Shown: positions 40,512 to 49,236 of the stretch, piece after piece
Layout of the letters: each line of letters starts with the position of its first letter
Position numbering within the stretch: the first letter of the stretch is position 1
Assembly: GCF_000423705.1 (NCBI RefSeq)
Contig: NZ_AUIM01000010.1
Coordinates: 310,001 to 374,000, forward strand
Reading direction: 5' to 3'
DNA length: 64,000 bases
Source: Stappia stellulata DSM 5886
GTDB taxonomy: Bacteria > Pseudomonadota > Alphaproteobacteria > Rhizobiales > Stappiaceae
Made by a program: the position numbers and the translations under genes
Notes under the pieces: model-generated
What the model saw: the letters and a program-made list of their open reading frames with translations, nothing else
Database searches by the model: none
Told to the model about the DNA's origin: nothing

Positions 40512-41366
40512 ATGTCTAAGCTGATCGCCCTGGTGGACGGCTCGCTCTATTCCCACAGCGTGTGCGACCACGCCGCCTGGATCGCCAAGCGCAACGGCTC
40601 CTCCGTCGAGGTGCTGCACGTGCTCGGCCGCCGGCAGTCGGAAGGCGGCGCCGCGAACCTTTCCGGCAACATCGCGCTGGGGGCCCGCACCACGCTTCTC
40701 AACGAACTGTCCGACCTCGACGCGCAAATGGCGAAACTCTCGCAAAAGCGCGGGCGCGCCATCCTCGACGACGCCCAGCGCGTCCTGGAGGAAGACGGCG
40801 TCGGCGAGGTCACGACACGGCTGCGCACCGGAGACATCGTCGAGACGCTGGCGGATGTGGAAGCCGACGCCGACCTCGTCGTGATCGGCAAACGCGGCGA
40901 GGCGGCCGATTTCGCCAAGCTGCATCTGGGCTCCAACCTGGAGCGTATCGTGCGCTCCTCGAAAAAGCCGGTGCTGGTCGCGGCCCGCGCCTTCAAGCCG
41001 ATCAAGCGGTTTCTGGTCGCCTATGACGGCGGGACGAGCAGCATGAAGGCCATCGATCACATTGCCCGCTCCAAGGTGTTTTCGGGACTGGAGTGCCGGC
41101 TTCTGACCGTGGGCGCGGACACCCCCGAAACCCGGCGCAAGCTGGACAATGCCACCGCGACGCTGGAAGCCGGCGGCTACGAGGTGCGCGCCGGCATCGT
41201 CCAGGGCCAGGCCGATGCCGCCATCGCCGCGACGGTGGAATCGGAAGAGATCGACCTGCTGGTCATGGGCGCCTACGGCCACTCGCGCATCCGCTCGCTG
41301 ATCATCGGCTCGACCACGACGGAAATGATCCGCTCCTGCAAGGTGCCGATCCTGCTCTTCCGCTGA
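40512..41366 (+). CDS. Universal stress protein with two UspA domains
   Basis: A 284-residue tandem USP. Domain 1 spans about 1-150 ([28 protein letters not shown]-loop-like [24 protein letters not shown]), domain 2 about 160-284 ([43 protein letters not shown]). The second domain keeps GxxxHSxxRxxxxGS well enough for ATP binding. It probably shares a transcript with the SulP gene. The role (regulatory or stress-related) is inferred from family only. A block of repeated hairpins follows. Confidence 0.9.
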   Translation: MSKLIALVDGSLYSHSVCDHAAWIAKRNGSSVEVLHVLGRRQSEGGAANLSGNIALGARTTLLNELSDLDAQMAKLSQKRGRAILDDAQRVLEEDGVGEVTTRLRTGDIVETLADVEADADLVVIGKRGEAADFAKLHLGSNLERIVRSSKKPVLVAARAFKPIKRFLVAYDGGTSSMKAIDHIARSKVFSGLECRLLTVGADTPETRRKLDNATATLEAGGYEVRAGIVQGQADAAIAATVESEEIDLLVMGAYGHSRIRSLIIGSTTTEMIRSCKVPILLFR

Positions 41367-41389
41367 GCGAAATCCCGGGCTTTGACTTT

Positions 41390-41470
41390 TGCGGAAGACC
41401 CGGTTCCGCATCCCCGCTTGCGGAAGGCCAGGTTCCGCATTCCCCGCTTGCGGAAGGCCAGGTTCCGCTC
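41390..41470. repeat. Three tandem copies of a ~30-bp hairpin-forming repeat
   Basis: The unit is TGCGGAAGGCCAGGTTCCGC, continuing ATTCCCCGCT. Copy 1 (41390-41418, 29 bp) has minor changes; copy 2 (41419-41448, 30 bp) is followed by copy 3 (41449-41470), which stops after GTTCCGC. Each unit is itself an inverted repeat (GCGGAA ... TTCCGC). It follows the stress protein gene and precedes pdxH. Only three copies and no spacers, so not CRISPR. Confidence 0.85.
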
Positions 41471-41581
41471 TGGCCGTTGCCGGAACACGCGCTATACATA
41501 GGCAACGAGCGGTCGCGACGTGTCGTGGCCGCTTCCCGCCAGACAGATCCGCCCGCTTTGAAGAAAAGGCCAGGACCCGCC

Positions 41582-42223
41582 ATGACGCGCGATGCCGACA
41601 CCGCCGAAAAAGACGCCAGGGAGCTTGAGAACCGCGTGGCCGAGGGCGACCCCTTCACGTTGTTCGGCGAATGGCTGGCTCTGGCGGAAAAGAAAGAGCC
41701 GAACGATGCCAACGCGATGGCGCTCGCCACCTCGGGCTCCGACGGCCTGCCGGACGTGCGCATGGTTCTCCTGAAGGGCTTCGACACCGCCGGCTTCGTC
41801 TTCTACACCAATACGGAATCGCAAAAGGGCGTGGAGCTTTCCCAGAACATGCAGGCCGCCGGCGTGTTGCACTGGAAATCGCTGCGCCGGCAGGTGCGGT
41901 TCCGCGGTCCCGTCGAGCAGGTCTTTGATGGCGAGGCCGATGCCTATTTCGCCTCGCGGGCCCGCGACAGCCGGATCGGCGCCTGGGCGAGCCAGCAATC
42001 GCGCCCGCTGGAAAGCCGCTTCGCGCTGGAAAAGGCCGTGGCCCGGCAGGCCGCCCGCTTCGGTCTCGGCGAGGTGCCCCGCCCGCCGCACTGGACCGGC
42101 TACCGGATCAAGCCGGTCTACATCGAGTTCTGGATGGACAAGCCCTTCCGCCTGCACGACCGGCACGTCTTCCGCCGCGACACGCCGGACGGCACCTGGT
42201 CGACCGAACGTCTCTATCCCTGA
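41582..42223 (+). CDS. pdxH: Pyridoxamine 5'-phosphate oxidase
   Basis: FMN enzyme that oxidises PNP/PMP to pyridoxal 5'-phosphate. The 213 residues have the family core: [53 protein letters not shown] and the C-terminal signature around [19 protein letters not shown]. The start follows AGGCCAGGACCCGCC. The encoded PLP would serve the nearby methionine gamma-lyase, though this is a general cofactor role. Confidence 0.95.
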   Translation: MTRDADTAEKDARELENRVAEGDPFTLFGEWLALAEKKEPNDANAMALATSGSDGLPDVRMVLLKGFDTAGFVFYTNTESQKGVELSQNMQAAGVLHWKSLRRQVRFRGPVEQVFDGEADAYFASRARDSRIGAWASQQSRPLESRFALEKAVARQAARFGLGEVPRPPHWTGYRIKPVYIEFWMDKPFRLHDRHVFRRDTPDGTWSTERLYP

Positions 42224-42305
42224 TTTCCGGGCCGTGCGTTCGCTGCCCCGATTCCGCCACGGCAAGGCGGCCCGCACCTGCGGCGTCCCCTAGCCCGCAA
42301 TTTAC

Positions 42306-42318
42306 TTACGTAACGTAA
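42306..42318. promoter_or_regulatory. Palindrome upstream of the sigma-54 activator gene
   Basis: TTACGT-A-ACGTAA is a perfect 6-bp inverted repeat, about 90 bp before the activator ATG, in an otherwise GC-rich gap. It is a plausible operator for this gene; the cognate regulator is unknown. Confidence 0.4.
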
Positions 42319-42406
42319 TCCTCTCCCGCCTTTGCGCGTTGCGCTGTGGACGCGAGCCCCGCGCCCATGCTCTACTTTCGCGATAAACCGCGAAGGGAGG
42401 GCGGTC

Positions 42407-44380
42407 ATGGCGTCTGGATCCGCATCGCCGCAGGTGGCGCATATCACCGAAATCGAGCGCGTCCTCAACGGACAGATGTCGACGCGCGACGACGTGGTGG
42501 TGGAATCCTGGAAACGCTGCGTGCGAGAGCACGGGCTCGATCCAGCGCGCTCGCAACCGGCTTATATCGTGCCCGACAGCCAGTTGCGCGCCCATCGCGA
42601 ACAATCCGAACGGCTGATCTCGATTGCCCGCAGCGGCATCGAGAACCTGTTTCGCCAGGTCGCGGGACAAAACTACGTGCTGCTGCTTGCCGACCGAGCC
42701 GGGATCACGGTCGATTATTTCGGCGATCCCGCCTTCGAGGACGACTTGCGCCGGGCGGGCCTTTATCTCGGCGCCGACTGGTCGGAAGACCTCGTCGGCA
42801 CCTGCGGCGTCGGCGCCTGCATCGCCACCGGCCAACCGATGACGATCCATCAAAGCGACCATTTCGACGTCGCCCATACGCCGCTCAGCTGCACCGCCGC
42901 GCCGATCTTCGACACCGGAGGCAATCTCTCCGCCGTGCTCGACATTTCGCTGTTGCGCTCGCCGCAACCCAAGGCAAGCCAGCATCTGGCGCTGCATCTG
43001 GTCACGGCCTCCGTGCGCCGCATCGAACTGGCCAACCTGATGGCGACCATGCGCCGGGACTGGGTGTTGCGGCTGGCGCATTCGCCGGAGTTTCTCGACG
43101 TCGATCCGGAGGCGGCGGTAGCGCTCGACGCCTCCGGCCGCATCATCGGCCTTACCCATGACGCCGCCTCGATCCTGGGCCGGGCCGACGGCAAGGGATT
43201 GCGCGCGCCTTCCGCCTATATCGGCGCAGCGCTGTCCGACTTCTTCGACATCGGCATCGACGACCTGCCGGCGCTGACGCGCGGCCGCGCGGCGGAGGAC
43301 CGCGTTGCCCGTCTCAAGGACGGCTCGGCCATCTTCTGCCATGCCATTGCACCGACGACACTTCGCCAGGCAGTCCGGCCGTTTGCCAGAGCGATCCCGG
43401 CGGCGCTGAAGGGGCTCGGCGGCGATGACGCCGACATGAAATCCCTGCAACTCAAGGCAGCCCGCCTTGCCGACGAACCATTGCCGATCCTGATCACCGG
43501 CGAGACCGGCAGCGGCAAGGAACGGCTGGCCCGCGCCCTGCACCGGAGCCGGACCAGGCCCGGCCCCTTCGTCGCGGTGAATTGCGCCGCCATACCGGAA
43601 GCGCTGATCGAAGGCGAATTGTTCGGCCATGCGCCCGGCGCCTTTTCCGGCGCGCTGTCGAAGGGCCGCCCCGGCCTGATCGAGGAAGCCGACGGCGGCG
43701 TGCTGTTTCTGGACGAGATCGGCGACATGCCGCTTGCGCTGCAGGGGCGGCTGTTGCGCGTGCTTTCGGAAGGCGAGGTCACCCGGCTCGGCGAAGCGCG
43801 CGCGCGTCCGGTCAGGGTCAAGACGGTTTCGGCGACCAACCAGGATCTCGCCATGCTGCTGGAGACCGGGCGGTTCCGCCACGACCTTTACTATCGCATC
43901 GCGGCGGCGACGCTGGCACTGCCGCCGCTGCGGGCGCGCACCGACTTCGAATGGCTGCTCGACCGGCTGCTGACCGGAATCGGCACCGAGCGCGGCCAGC
44001 GCCTGCGTCTCGACCCCGCCGCGCGGCTCGCGCTGATCCGCAGGGACTGGCCGGGCAACATTCGCGAACTCGTCAACGTTCTCAATGTCGCGGCAGCAAT
44101 GTGCGAGGACGCCACGATCTCGCCTGAAGACCTGCCGCACGACGCCTCGGACCGCGGCACGCCCGACAAGGGGCCGGGAATGCCGTCCGCCCTTTCGCCT
44201 GTCCGCGCCCGCACGCCGGGGCCGCGTGCCGACAGCCGTACCGGCGCGGCGACGACGGCAGCGGGCCTCGCCGAGATCCTGGCGGCCTGCAATGGCAACA
44301 TCAGCGAAACGGCCCGGTATCTCGGTGTGGACCGCACGACGGTCTACCGCCGCATGCGCCGCCTCGGACTGATGCACTGA
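42407..44380 (+). CDS. AcoR-like sigma-54-dependent transcriptional activator
   Basis: A 657-residue enhancer-binding protein. An N-terminal GAF-like sensor region (about 60-200, GTCGVGACIATGQPM) is followed by a spacer. The AAA+ domain has Walker A GETGSGKE (365-372), the sigma-54 contact loop as GAFSGA (411-416; Ser for the usual Thr), Walker B FLDEIGD (434-440) and an arginine-finger region. A Fis-type HTH ends the protein (about 620-655). AGGGAGG precedes the ATG. A sigma-54 promoter and palindromes downstream belong to the next gene, its probable target. The ligand is unknown; AcoR relatives sense acetoin, alcohols or ketones. Confidence 0.93.
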   Translation: MASGSASPQVAHITEIERVLNGQMSTRDDVVVESWKRCVREHGLDPARSQPAYIVPDSQLRAHREQSERLISIARSGIENLFRQVAGQNYVLLLADRAGITVDYFGDPAFEDDLRRAGLYLGADWSEDLVGTCGVGACIATGQPMTIHQSDHFDVAHTPLSCTAAPIFDTGGNLSAVLDISLLRSPQPKASQHLALHLVTASVRRIELANLMATMRRDWVLRLAHSPEFLDVDPEAAVALDASGRIIGLTHDAASILGRADGKGLRAPSAYIGAALSDFFDIGIDDLPALTRGRAAEDRVARLKDGSAIFCHAIAPTTLRQAVRPFARAIPAALKGLGGDDADMKSLQLKAARLADEPLPILITGETGSGKERLARALHRSRTRPGPFVAVNCAAIPEALIEGELFGHAPGAFSGALSKGRPGLIEEADGGVLFLDEIGDMPLALQGRLLRVLSEGEVTRLGEARARPVRVKTVSATNQDLAMLLETGRFRHDLYYRIAAATLALPPLRARTDFEWLLDRLLTGIGTERGQRLRLDPAARLALIRRDWPGNIRELVNVLNVAAAMCEDATISPEDLPHDASDRGTPDKGPGMPSALSPVRARTPGPRADSRTGAATTAAGLAEILAACNGNISETARYLGVDRTTVYRRMRRLGLMH

Positions 44381-44430
44381 CGCGCGGCACCCGGCCAACG
44401 ATCCCGTCCACGCGGCTGCGCGCGTCCCGC

Positions 44431-44482
44431 TGTTGCAGCGCTGCTGTTGCGCGCAACGATGCAACAGTGTTGCACGCAACAG
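44431..44482. promoter_or_regulatory. Enhancer cluster of TGTTGC/GCAACA palindromes
   Basis: Overlapping repeats: TGTTGC at the start, GTTGCGCGCAAC (44446-44457), TGCAACA-G-TGTTGCA (44460-44474) and TGTTGC-AC-GCAACA (44468-44481). They lie about 100-150 bp upstream of the sigma-54 promoter, the normal distance for an activator site of an AcoR-type protein, which is encoded immediately upstream. Confidence 0.75.
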
Positions 44483-44578
44483 CCGTGTGACGCGCTCGCC
44501 CGGAGTGTCGCCGGCGAGCGGGCGAATTTTCCCTGATCTTTCAGTCACGGCACCCGCGTGCCGGAGAGCCGGGGCAAG

Positions 44579-44593
44579 TGGCACGGGCCTTGC
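44579..44593 (+). promoter_or_regulatory. Sigma-54 promoter of the flavin monooxygenase gene
   Basis: TGGCAC-GGGCC-TTGC: a perfect match to the -24 (GG) / -12 (GC) consensus with correct spacing. Transcription would start near 44605, leaving a leader of about 70 nt before the ATG. Confidence 0.85.
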
Positions 44594-44676
44594 GATCCAT
44601 CGCGCAGCGGACGCGGGCCGGAAGGGGCCAAGACGTCCGCGCAACACCTGTCGAAAATCCCATGGGAGGGAACCGA

Positions 44677-46476
44677 ATGCTCGATACATCGCCGAACGCC
44701 AAGGCCCAGGGGGCACTGTCCTCGCTCGACGAGGCGCTTGCTGCCCGCGACATCGACCGGGCCGTGGCGCTGTTTCAGGACGATTGCTACTGGCGCGACC
44801 TCGTCACCTTCACCTGGAACGTCAAGACGATGGAAGGAAAGGACGAGATCCGGGACATGCTCTCGTCCCAGCTCGCAACGGCAAAGCCGTCGTCCTGGCA
44901 ACTTGCCGAGGGCGAGGACGCCACCGAGGACGACGGCGTGGTCACCGCCTGGATCACGTTTGAAACATCTGTCGCACGCGGCTTCGGGCTGATGCGGCTG
45001 AAGAACGGGCTGATCTGGACGCTTTTGACCTCGATGACCGAACTGAAGGGCCACGAGGAGCCGCTCGGCTTCGAACGTCCGCTCGGCGCGCGCCACGGCG
45101 CGGCGAAGAACTCCAAATCCTGGGCGGAGGCGCGCGAGGAGGAAGCCCGCACGCTCGGCTTCGAGACACAGCCGCATACGGTGATCGTCGGCGGCGGACA
45201 GGGCGGCATCGCGCTTGGCGCACGGCTGCGCCAGCTTGGCGTGCCGACCATCATCATCGAGAAAAACCCGCGCGCCGGCGACAGCTGGCGCAACCGCTAC
45301 AAGTCGCTCTGCCTGCACGATCCGGTCTGGTACGACCACCTGCCCTATCTGCCGTTCCCGCCCAACTGGCCGGTCTTCGCGCCCAAGGACAAGATCGGCG
45401 ACTGGCTGGAGATGTACACCCGCATCATGGAGCTGAACTACTGGTCCTCCACCACGGCCAAATCCGCGCGCTACGACGAAGATGCGGGCGAGTGGATCGT
45501 GACGGTGGAACGCGACGGCAAGGAAATCGTGCTGCGGCCGAAGGAACTGGTGCTCGCCACCGGAATGTCCGGCAAGGCGAATGTCCCCGACTTCCCCGGC
45601 ATGGACCGCTTCAAGGGCGACCAGCACCATTCCTCAAAGCACCCCGGCCCGGATGCCTACAGGGGCAAGAAGGCGGTGGTGATCGGCTCCAACAATTCCG
45701 CCCACGACATCTGCGCCGCGCTATGGGAGCACGATTGCGACGTCACCATGGTGCAGCGGTCCTCCACCCATATCGTGAAATCGGACACCTTGATGGATGT
45801 GGGGCTCGGCGGGCTTTACTCGGAGCAGGCGGTGGCCAATGGCGTCACCACGCAAAAGGCGGACATGATCTTCGCCTCGCTGCCCTACCGGATCATGCAT
45901 GAGTTCCAGATCCCGCTCTACGAGGAGATGAAGAAGCGCGACGCGGATTTCTACGAAGGCCTCGAAAAGGCCGGGTTCCAGCTCGACTGGGGCGCGGACG
46001 GCTCGGGTCTCTTCATGAAGTACCTCAGGCGCGGTTCGGGCTATTACATCGACGTCGGCGCCAGCCAGCTGATCATCGACGGCGAGGTCAAGCTCAAGGC
46101 CGGACAGGTGAGCGAGATCACCGAAACAGGCGTGAAGCTCGACGACGGGACGGAGCTTCCCGCCGATCTCATCGTCTATGCCACCGGCTACGGCTCGATG
46201 AACGGCTGGGCCGCCGACCTCATCAGCCAGGAGGTCGCGGACAGGGTCGGCAAGTGCTGGGGCCTTGGCTCCGACACGCCGAAGGATCCCGGCCCCTGGG
46301 AAGGCGAGCAGCGCAACATGTGGAAGCCGACACAGGTGCAATCGCTGTGGTTCCACGGCGGCAACCTGCATCAGTCGCGGCATTACTCGCTCTATCTGGC
46401 GCTGCAGCTCAAGGCGCGGATGGAAGGGATCGACACGCCCGTCTACGGGCTGCAGGAGGTGCATCACACCGGCTGA
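44677..46476 (+). CDS. Flavin-containing monooxygenase with N-terminal SnoaL-like domain
   Basis: A 599-residue protein in two parts. Residues about 1-130 form a SnoaL/NTF2-like domain. From about 165 it is a class B-like flavoprotein monooxygenase: the FAD GxGxxG is VIVGGGQGGIALGARL (about 169-184), the FMO fingerprint-like FKGDQHHSSKHPGPD near 315, and the NADPH site is VVIGSNNSAHDICAAL. A final ATG motif (LIVYATGYGSM) is typical of FMOs. It probably oxygenates a small organic substrate (amine, sulfide or ketone) and is expressed from a sigma-54 promoter. Substrate unknown. GGGAGGGAACC precedes the ATG. Confidence 0.88.
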   Translation: MLDTSPNAKAQGALSSLDEALAARDIDRAVALFQDDCYWRDLVTFTWNVKTMEGKDEIRDMLSSQLATAKPSSWQLAEGEDATEDDGVVTAWITFETSVARGFGLMRLKNGLIWTLLTSMTELKGHEEPLGFERPLGARHGAAKNSKSWAEAREEEARTLGFETQPHTVIVGGGQGGIALGARLRQLGVPTIIIEKNPRAGDSWRNRYKSLCLHDPVWYDHLPYLPFPPNWPVFAPKDKIGDWLEMYTRIMELNYWSSTTAKSARYDEDAGEWIVTVERDGKEIVLRPKELVLATGMSGKANVPDFPGMDRFKGDQHHSSKHPGPDAYRGKKAVVIGSNNSAHDICAALWEHDCDVTMVQRSSTHIVKSDTLMDVGLGGLYSEQAVANGVTTQKADMIFASLPYRIMHEFQIPLYEEMKKRDADFYEGLEKAGFQLDWGADGSGLFMKYLRRGSGYYIDVGASQLIIDGEVKLKAGQVSEITETGVKLDDGTELPADLIVYATGYGSMNGWAADLISQEVADRVGKCWGLGSDTPKDPGPWEGEQRNMWKPTQVQSLWFHGGNLHQSRHYSLYLALQLKARMEGIDTPVYGLQEVHHTG

Positions 46477-46499
46477 TCGCTTTTCAGCCAGAGATGATG

Positions 46500-46529
46500 A
46501 CGGGCGCGGGGACATCTCCCCGCGCCCGT
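46500..46529. repeat. 13-bp perfect hairpin after the monooxygenase gene
   Basis: ACGGGCGCGGGGA and its exact complement flank CATC, 24 nt after the stop. No T-run follows on the plus strand. It is nearly the same stem as the terminator 200 bp further on. Confidence 0.7.
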
Positions 46530-46716
46530 ACGCGTGGCACCAAACTCCGAAGGAGCGTCTTCCCGGCCGAATGCAATGAGAGCCGGGATCGGAGGGGCAC
46601 GGCCTGTCGGCTTCGTTTGGCTTGAGAAACACAGGCTTTCGGCTCTCCGATACCGGGTCGCGCTGACGCCTGCCCGGTATGACGCCCGGAGCAACGCCAG
46701 CCTTGCCGGTATCCTG

Positions 46717-46750
46717 ACGGGCGCGGGACGTTATCCCGCGCCCGTTTTTT
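46717..46750 (+). terminator. Strong intrinsic terminator between the FMO gene and dabA
   Basis: ACGGGCGCGGGA and its exact complement (loop CGTTA) are followed by T6. It is the second copy of the hairpin seen just after the monooxygenase stop. It also separates the convergent dabA gene. Confidence 0.88.
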
Positions 46751-46766
46751 CCGGGATGCGTTAGGG

Positions 46767-49226
46767 TTACGCCGCCTCATCCGCGTGGAGTGCGGGCGCC
46801 GGGGCGGTGACATTCGTCCAGTCCTCGAAGGCAAGATCGCCGGCGTAGCGCGCCGAAATCCGGCCCGCGTCGTCCATCGCGAAGAGCGAGACCCAGCCGC
46901 TGTCGAGCAACTGCCTGACGCCCGCCTGGCGGGCAATCACGCCGAGGATCGCCTCCTGCGGCGCCGCGATCACCACCGACAGCCGCCGCGGGGCATGAGC
47001 CGGCATCTCGCCGTCATGCAGCGACTGGAACGGCAGGCCGACGCGCAGATCGCCGCCGCCGCCCTCCAGCACGCCGATGCCGCCGACGACATTGTGCAGC
47101 ACCTTGTTGCCCGAGCCGAAGACCTCCTGATCGACGCTCGAGCCGTAGTACTGGAGGTTGATCCAGCTCGCGACCACCATCGGCGCGGTCATCACCACCT
47201 CCAGCACGCCGAAGCCCTCGTCGGCTCTCCAGTCGTAGGTGTGCAGGAAGGCCCGGCCGCCGAGGTCGACATTCATGGTGCGCGCGCGCGGCGCCGCAAT
47301 GAAGGCGGAGCAGCCCGCCAGACCCCACTCGGGCCGCACCTGCGCCCAGTCGGCGGCGCGCGATGCGATGTCGGTTTCGCTCGCGCCGGCAATCCGCAGC
47401 GCCCGCTCCGCCCGCGTCAGCTGGCCGGCGGCCTCCAGCGCCTGGCCAAGCCGGGCGAGATCGTCGGCATGGGAGGCCGGGACCGTCTCGGCGTCGAGGA
47501 TCGCGACCCTGTCGGTCGTGGTGTCATGCAGGCCCGCGACCGCGACCGTGTCTTCGGGAAGCGCGATGCCGCGCTCGGCGAGTGCTTTGCGCACCTGCGG
47601 GTCGTTGAGGACGGCGGCTGCGACCCGGGCATTGGCCTCGCCCGACTGGCCGCCGCAGGCGCCGCAGTCGAGCCCGTGGGCATGCGGATTGTTGCGGCTG
47701 GTCGCACCGTGACCGACGAGAAAGACGATCCGGGCAAAGCCGTCGGTCAGCGACATGCCCCGCAAGGCTCCTTCCGCCGCCGCGATGCGCTGCTCCAGCG
47801 GCAGGCCGGTTGCCTGGCTGCCCGCATGCGACGGCGCGAGCGCCGGCGGCGCGTCGGTGAGCCGTGCGTCCGGCCGCGTTCTCCGACCGAAACCATCGCT
47901 CGCGAGCTTGCCGAGATAGGCAAGCCCCGCCGTCTCGACGAAGGCGAAGGAGGAGACGGCGGCAAGCTTGAACGCCGACCAGGCAGACGCCATCCGCTTT
48001 GCAAGCGCCACCCGCTCGATGGAATGCGTCGCAGCGCCCTCCGCCGCCCCCCCCTCGCAAACGAAGGCCTGCGGCGCGAGAAGCACGGGACAACGTGCGC
48101 TGCCCGTGTCGTCTCCCTTGCGCTTGTAGGAAATGGCGAAGCCGAAGAAGCCGGCAAAGCCCAGCGTCGCGATCTGCGGCGCGACGCTTTCCAGCGACCG
48201 CCGATAGACCTCGGAGCGCACATCGATGCAGAAGACCGCCTGCACGCCGGGCCGCGCCGGCGCGTCCGCCGAGACGGGTGCTGCCGTGTTGCCGGCCTCC
48301 AGATCCCGTGCCAGCCGGCGCGCGTCCGCCCGCTCCAGCGCCGTCTGCAACAGGCAATCGAGCTGCACCGCCCGCGCGGGCTGTTCGCTCGCGGCATAGG
48401 CGGCAGTCGCCACCTTCCATCCCTCGACCACGGCCGGAGTGTCAGCGGTCGCCCGTAGCAGCGCGAGTTCCCAGGCGAGCCGGATGGCGAGAAGCTGCAA
48501 GGGCGTGTCGTCGCTCCTGCCCTCAAGCCCCGCCTGCCAGGCGGCATGCCGCGCGACGGCCGCCCAGCCGCCGACGCTCATCAGGAGCCGGTGGAAATAC
48601 AGCTCAAGGGCCTCGCCCTCCAGACCGAGCGCCGCGCCCGCCTGCTCGATGAGCGCCGCCGCCGTCTCCGGCAGGGTGGCGAACTGCGCCCGAAGGCCGG
48701 TGAGACCGGCGAGATCCGGCGTCCGGTCGATCCGCGCATCCATCAGCCAGCCGGCGTAAAGACCGTCGACGGGCCGTGCCCAGGCCGCCTGTCCGGTATC
48801 GAAGGCCGTCGCCGCATAGGCGGAAATCCGCTCGACGACGAGATCGTTCCAGGTGCGCCCGCCGGCTTCGCCGGCAAGCTCAACCAGTGTCGGCAGCGGT
48901 GTCGCGTCGGTCTCGGGCAGGCTGTGAGCCAGCGCGATCAGCGACGTCGCGTCGGCGGGCAAATCCCCGCCCGGCATCTCGGCGCGCGCGGCCAGAAGAT
49001 CCTCCGGCGCGATCTCGCCGGCCTCGAGCGCGGCAAGATAGACGCCGCGCGGCTGCAGGGTCCTGGCCCCGGCGACCCGGGACAGCCGCAGTGCTGCCTG
49101 CGGCAGGGAGAGATCGGCCATCCCGAGGTAGGGATTGACGGCGACGAAGGACTGCAATGGCCACACCGGAGCGACACGGGCGCAGGCGGCTTCAGCAGCG
49201 ACAAGGGTTTTGGTCTGAGCGGTCAT
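46767..49226 (-). CDS. dabA: DabA, DUF2309 carbonic anhydrase-like subunit of an inorganic carbon pump
   Basis: A 819-residue DUF2309 protein. All four predicted zinc/active-site residues of the beta-carbonic anhydrase-like site are present: Cys333 and Asp335 (FCIDVRSE), His506 (VGHGATSRNN) and Cys521 (GLDCGACGG). The spacing (171 and 15 residues) matches the Halothiobacillus DabA. The protein hydrates CO2 vectorially when coupled to DabB. The ATG chosen (MTAQTKTLV) is 10 nt after the dabB stop on the same strand. The reading frame extends into the dabB 3' end but is not conserved there. Confidence 0.9.
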   Translation of the reverse strand: MTAQTKTLVAAEAACARVAPVWPLQSFVAVNPYLGMADLSLPQAALRLSRVAGARTLQPRGVYLAALEAGEIAPEDLLAARAEMPGGDLPADATSLIALAHSLPETDATPLPTLVELAGEAGGRTWNDLVVERISAYAATAFDTGQAAWARPVDGLYAGWLMDARIDRTPDLAGLTGLRAQFATLPETAAALIEQAGAALGLEGEALELYFHRLLMSVGGWAAVARHAAWQAGLEGRSDDTPLQLLAIRLAWELALLRATADTPAVVEGWKVATAAYAASEQPARAVQLDCLLQTALERADARRLARDLEAGNTAAPVSADAPARPGVQAVFCIDVRSEVYRRSLESVAPQIATLGFAGFFGFAISYKRKGDDTGSARCPVLLAPQAFVCEGGAAEGAATHSIERVALAKRMASAWSAFKLAAVSSFAFVETAGLAYLGKLASDGFGRRTRPDARLTDAPPALAPSHAGSQATGLPLEQRIAAAEGALRGMSLTDGFARIVFLVGHGATSRNNPHAHGLDCGACGGQSGEANARVAAAVLNDPQVRKALAERGIALPEDTVAVAGLHDTTTDRVAILDAETVPASHADDLARLGQALEAAGQLTRAERALRIAGASETDIASRAADWAQVRPEWGLAGCSAFIAAPRARTMNVDLGGRAFLHTYDWRADEGFGVLEVVMTAPMVVASWINLQYYGSSVDQEVFGSGNKVLHNVVGGIGVLEGGGGDLRVGLPFQSLHDGEMPAHAPRRLSVVIAAPQEAILGVIARQAGVRQLLDSGWVSLFAMDDAGRISARYAGDLAFEDWTNVTAPAPALHADEAA

Positions 49227-49236
49227 CGGTCGATCC

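Noticed and set aside
41390-41470. CRISPR array
   Set aside because: Three contiguous repeats without spacers and no cas genes.
46530-46716. Insertion sequence bounded by the two hairpins
   Set aside because: No transposase coding, no target duplication and only about 190 bp; kept only as an unexplained interval.
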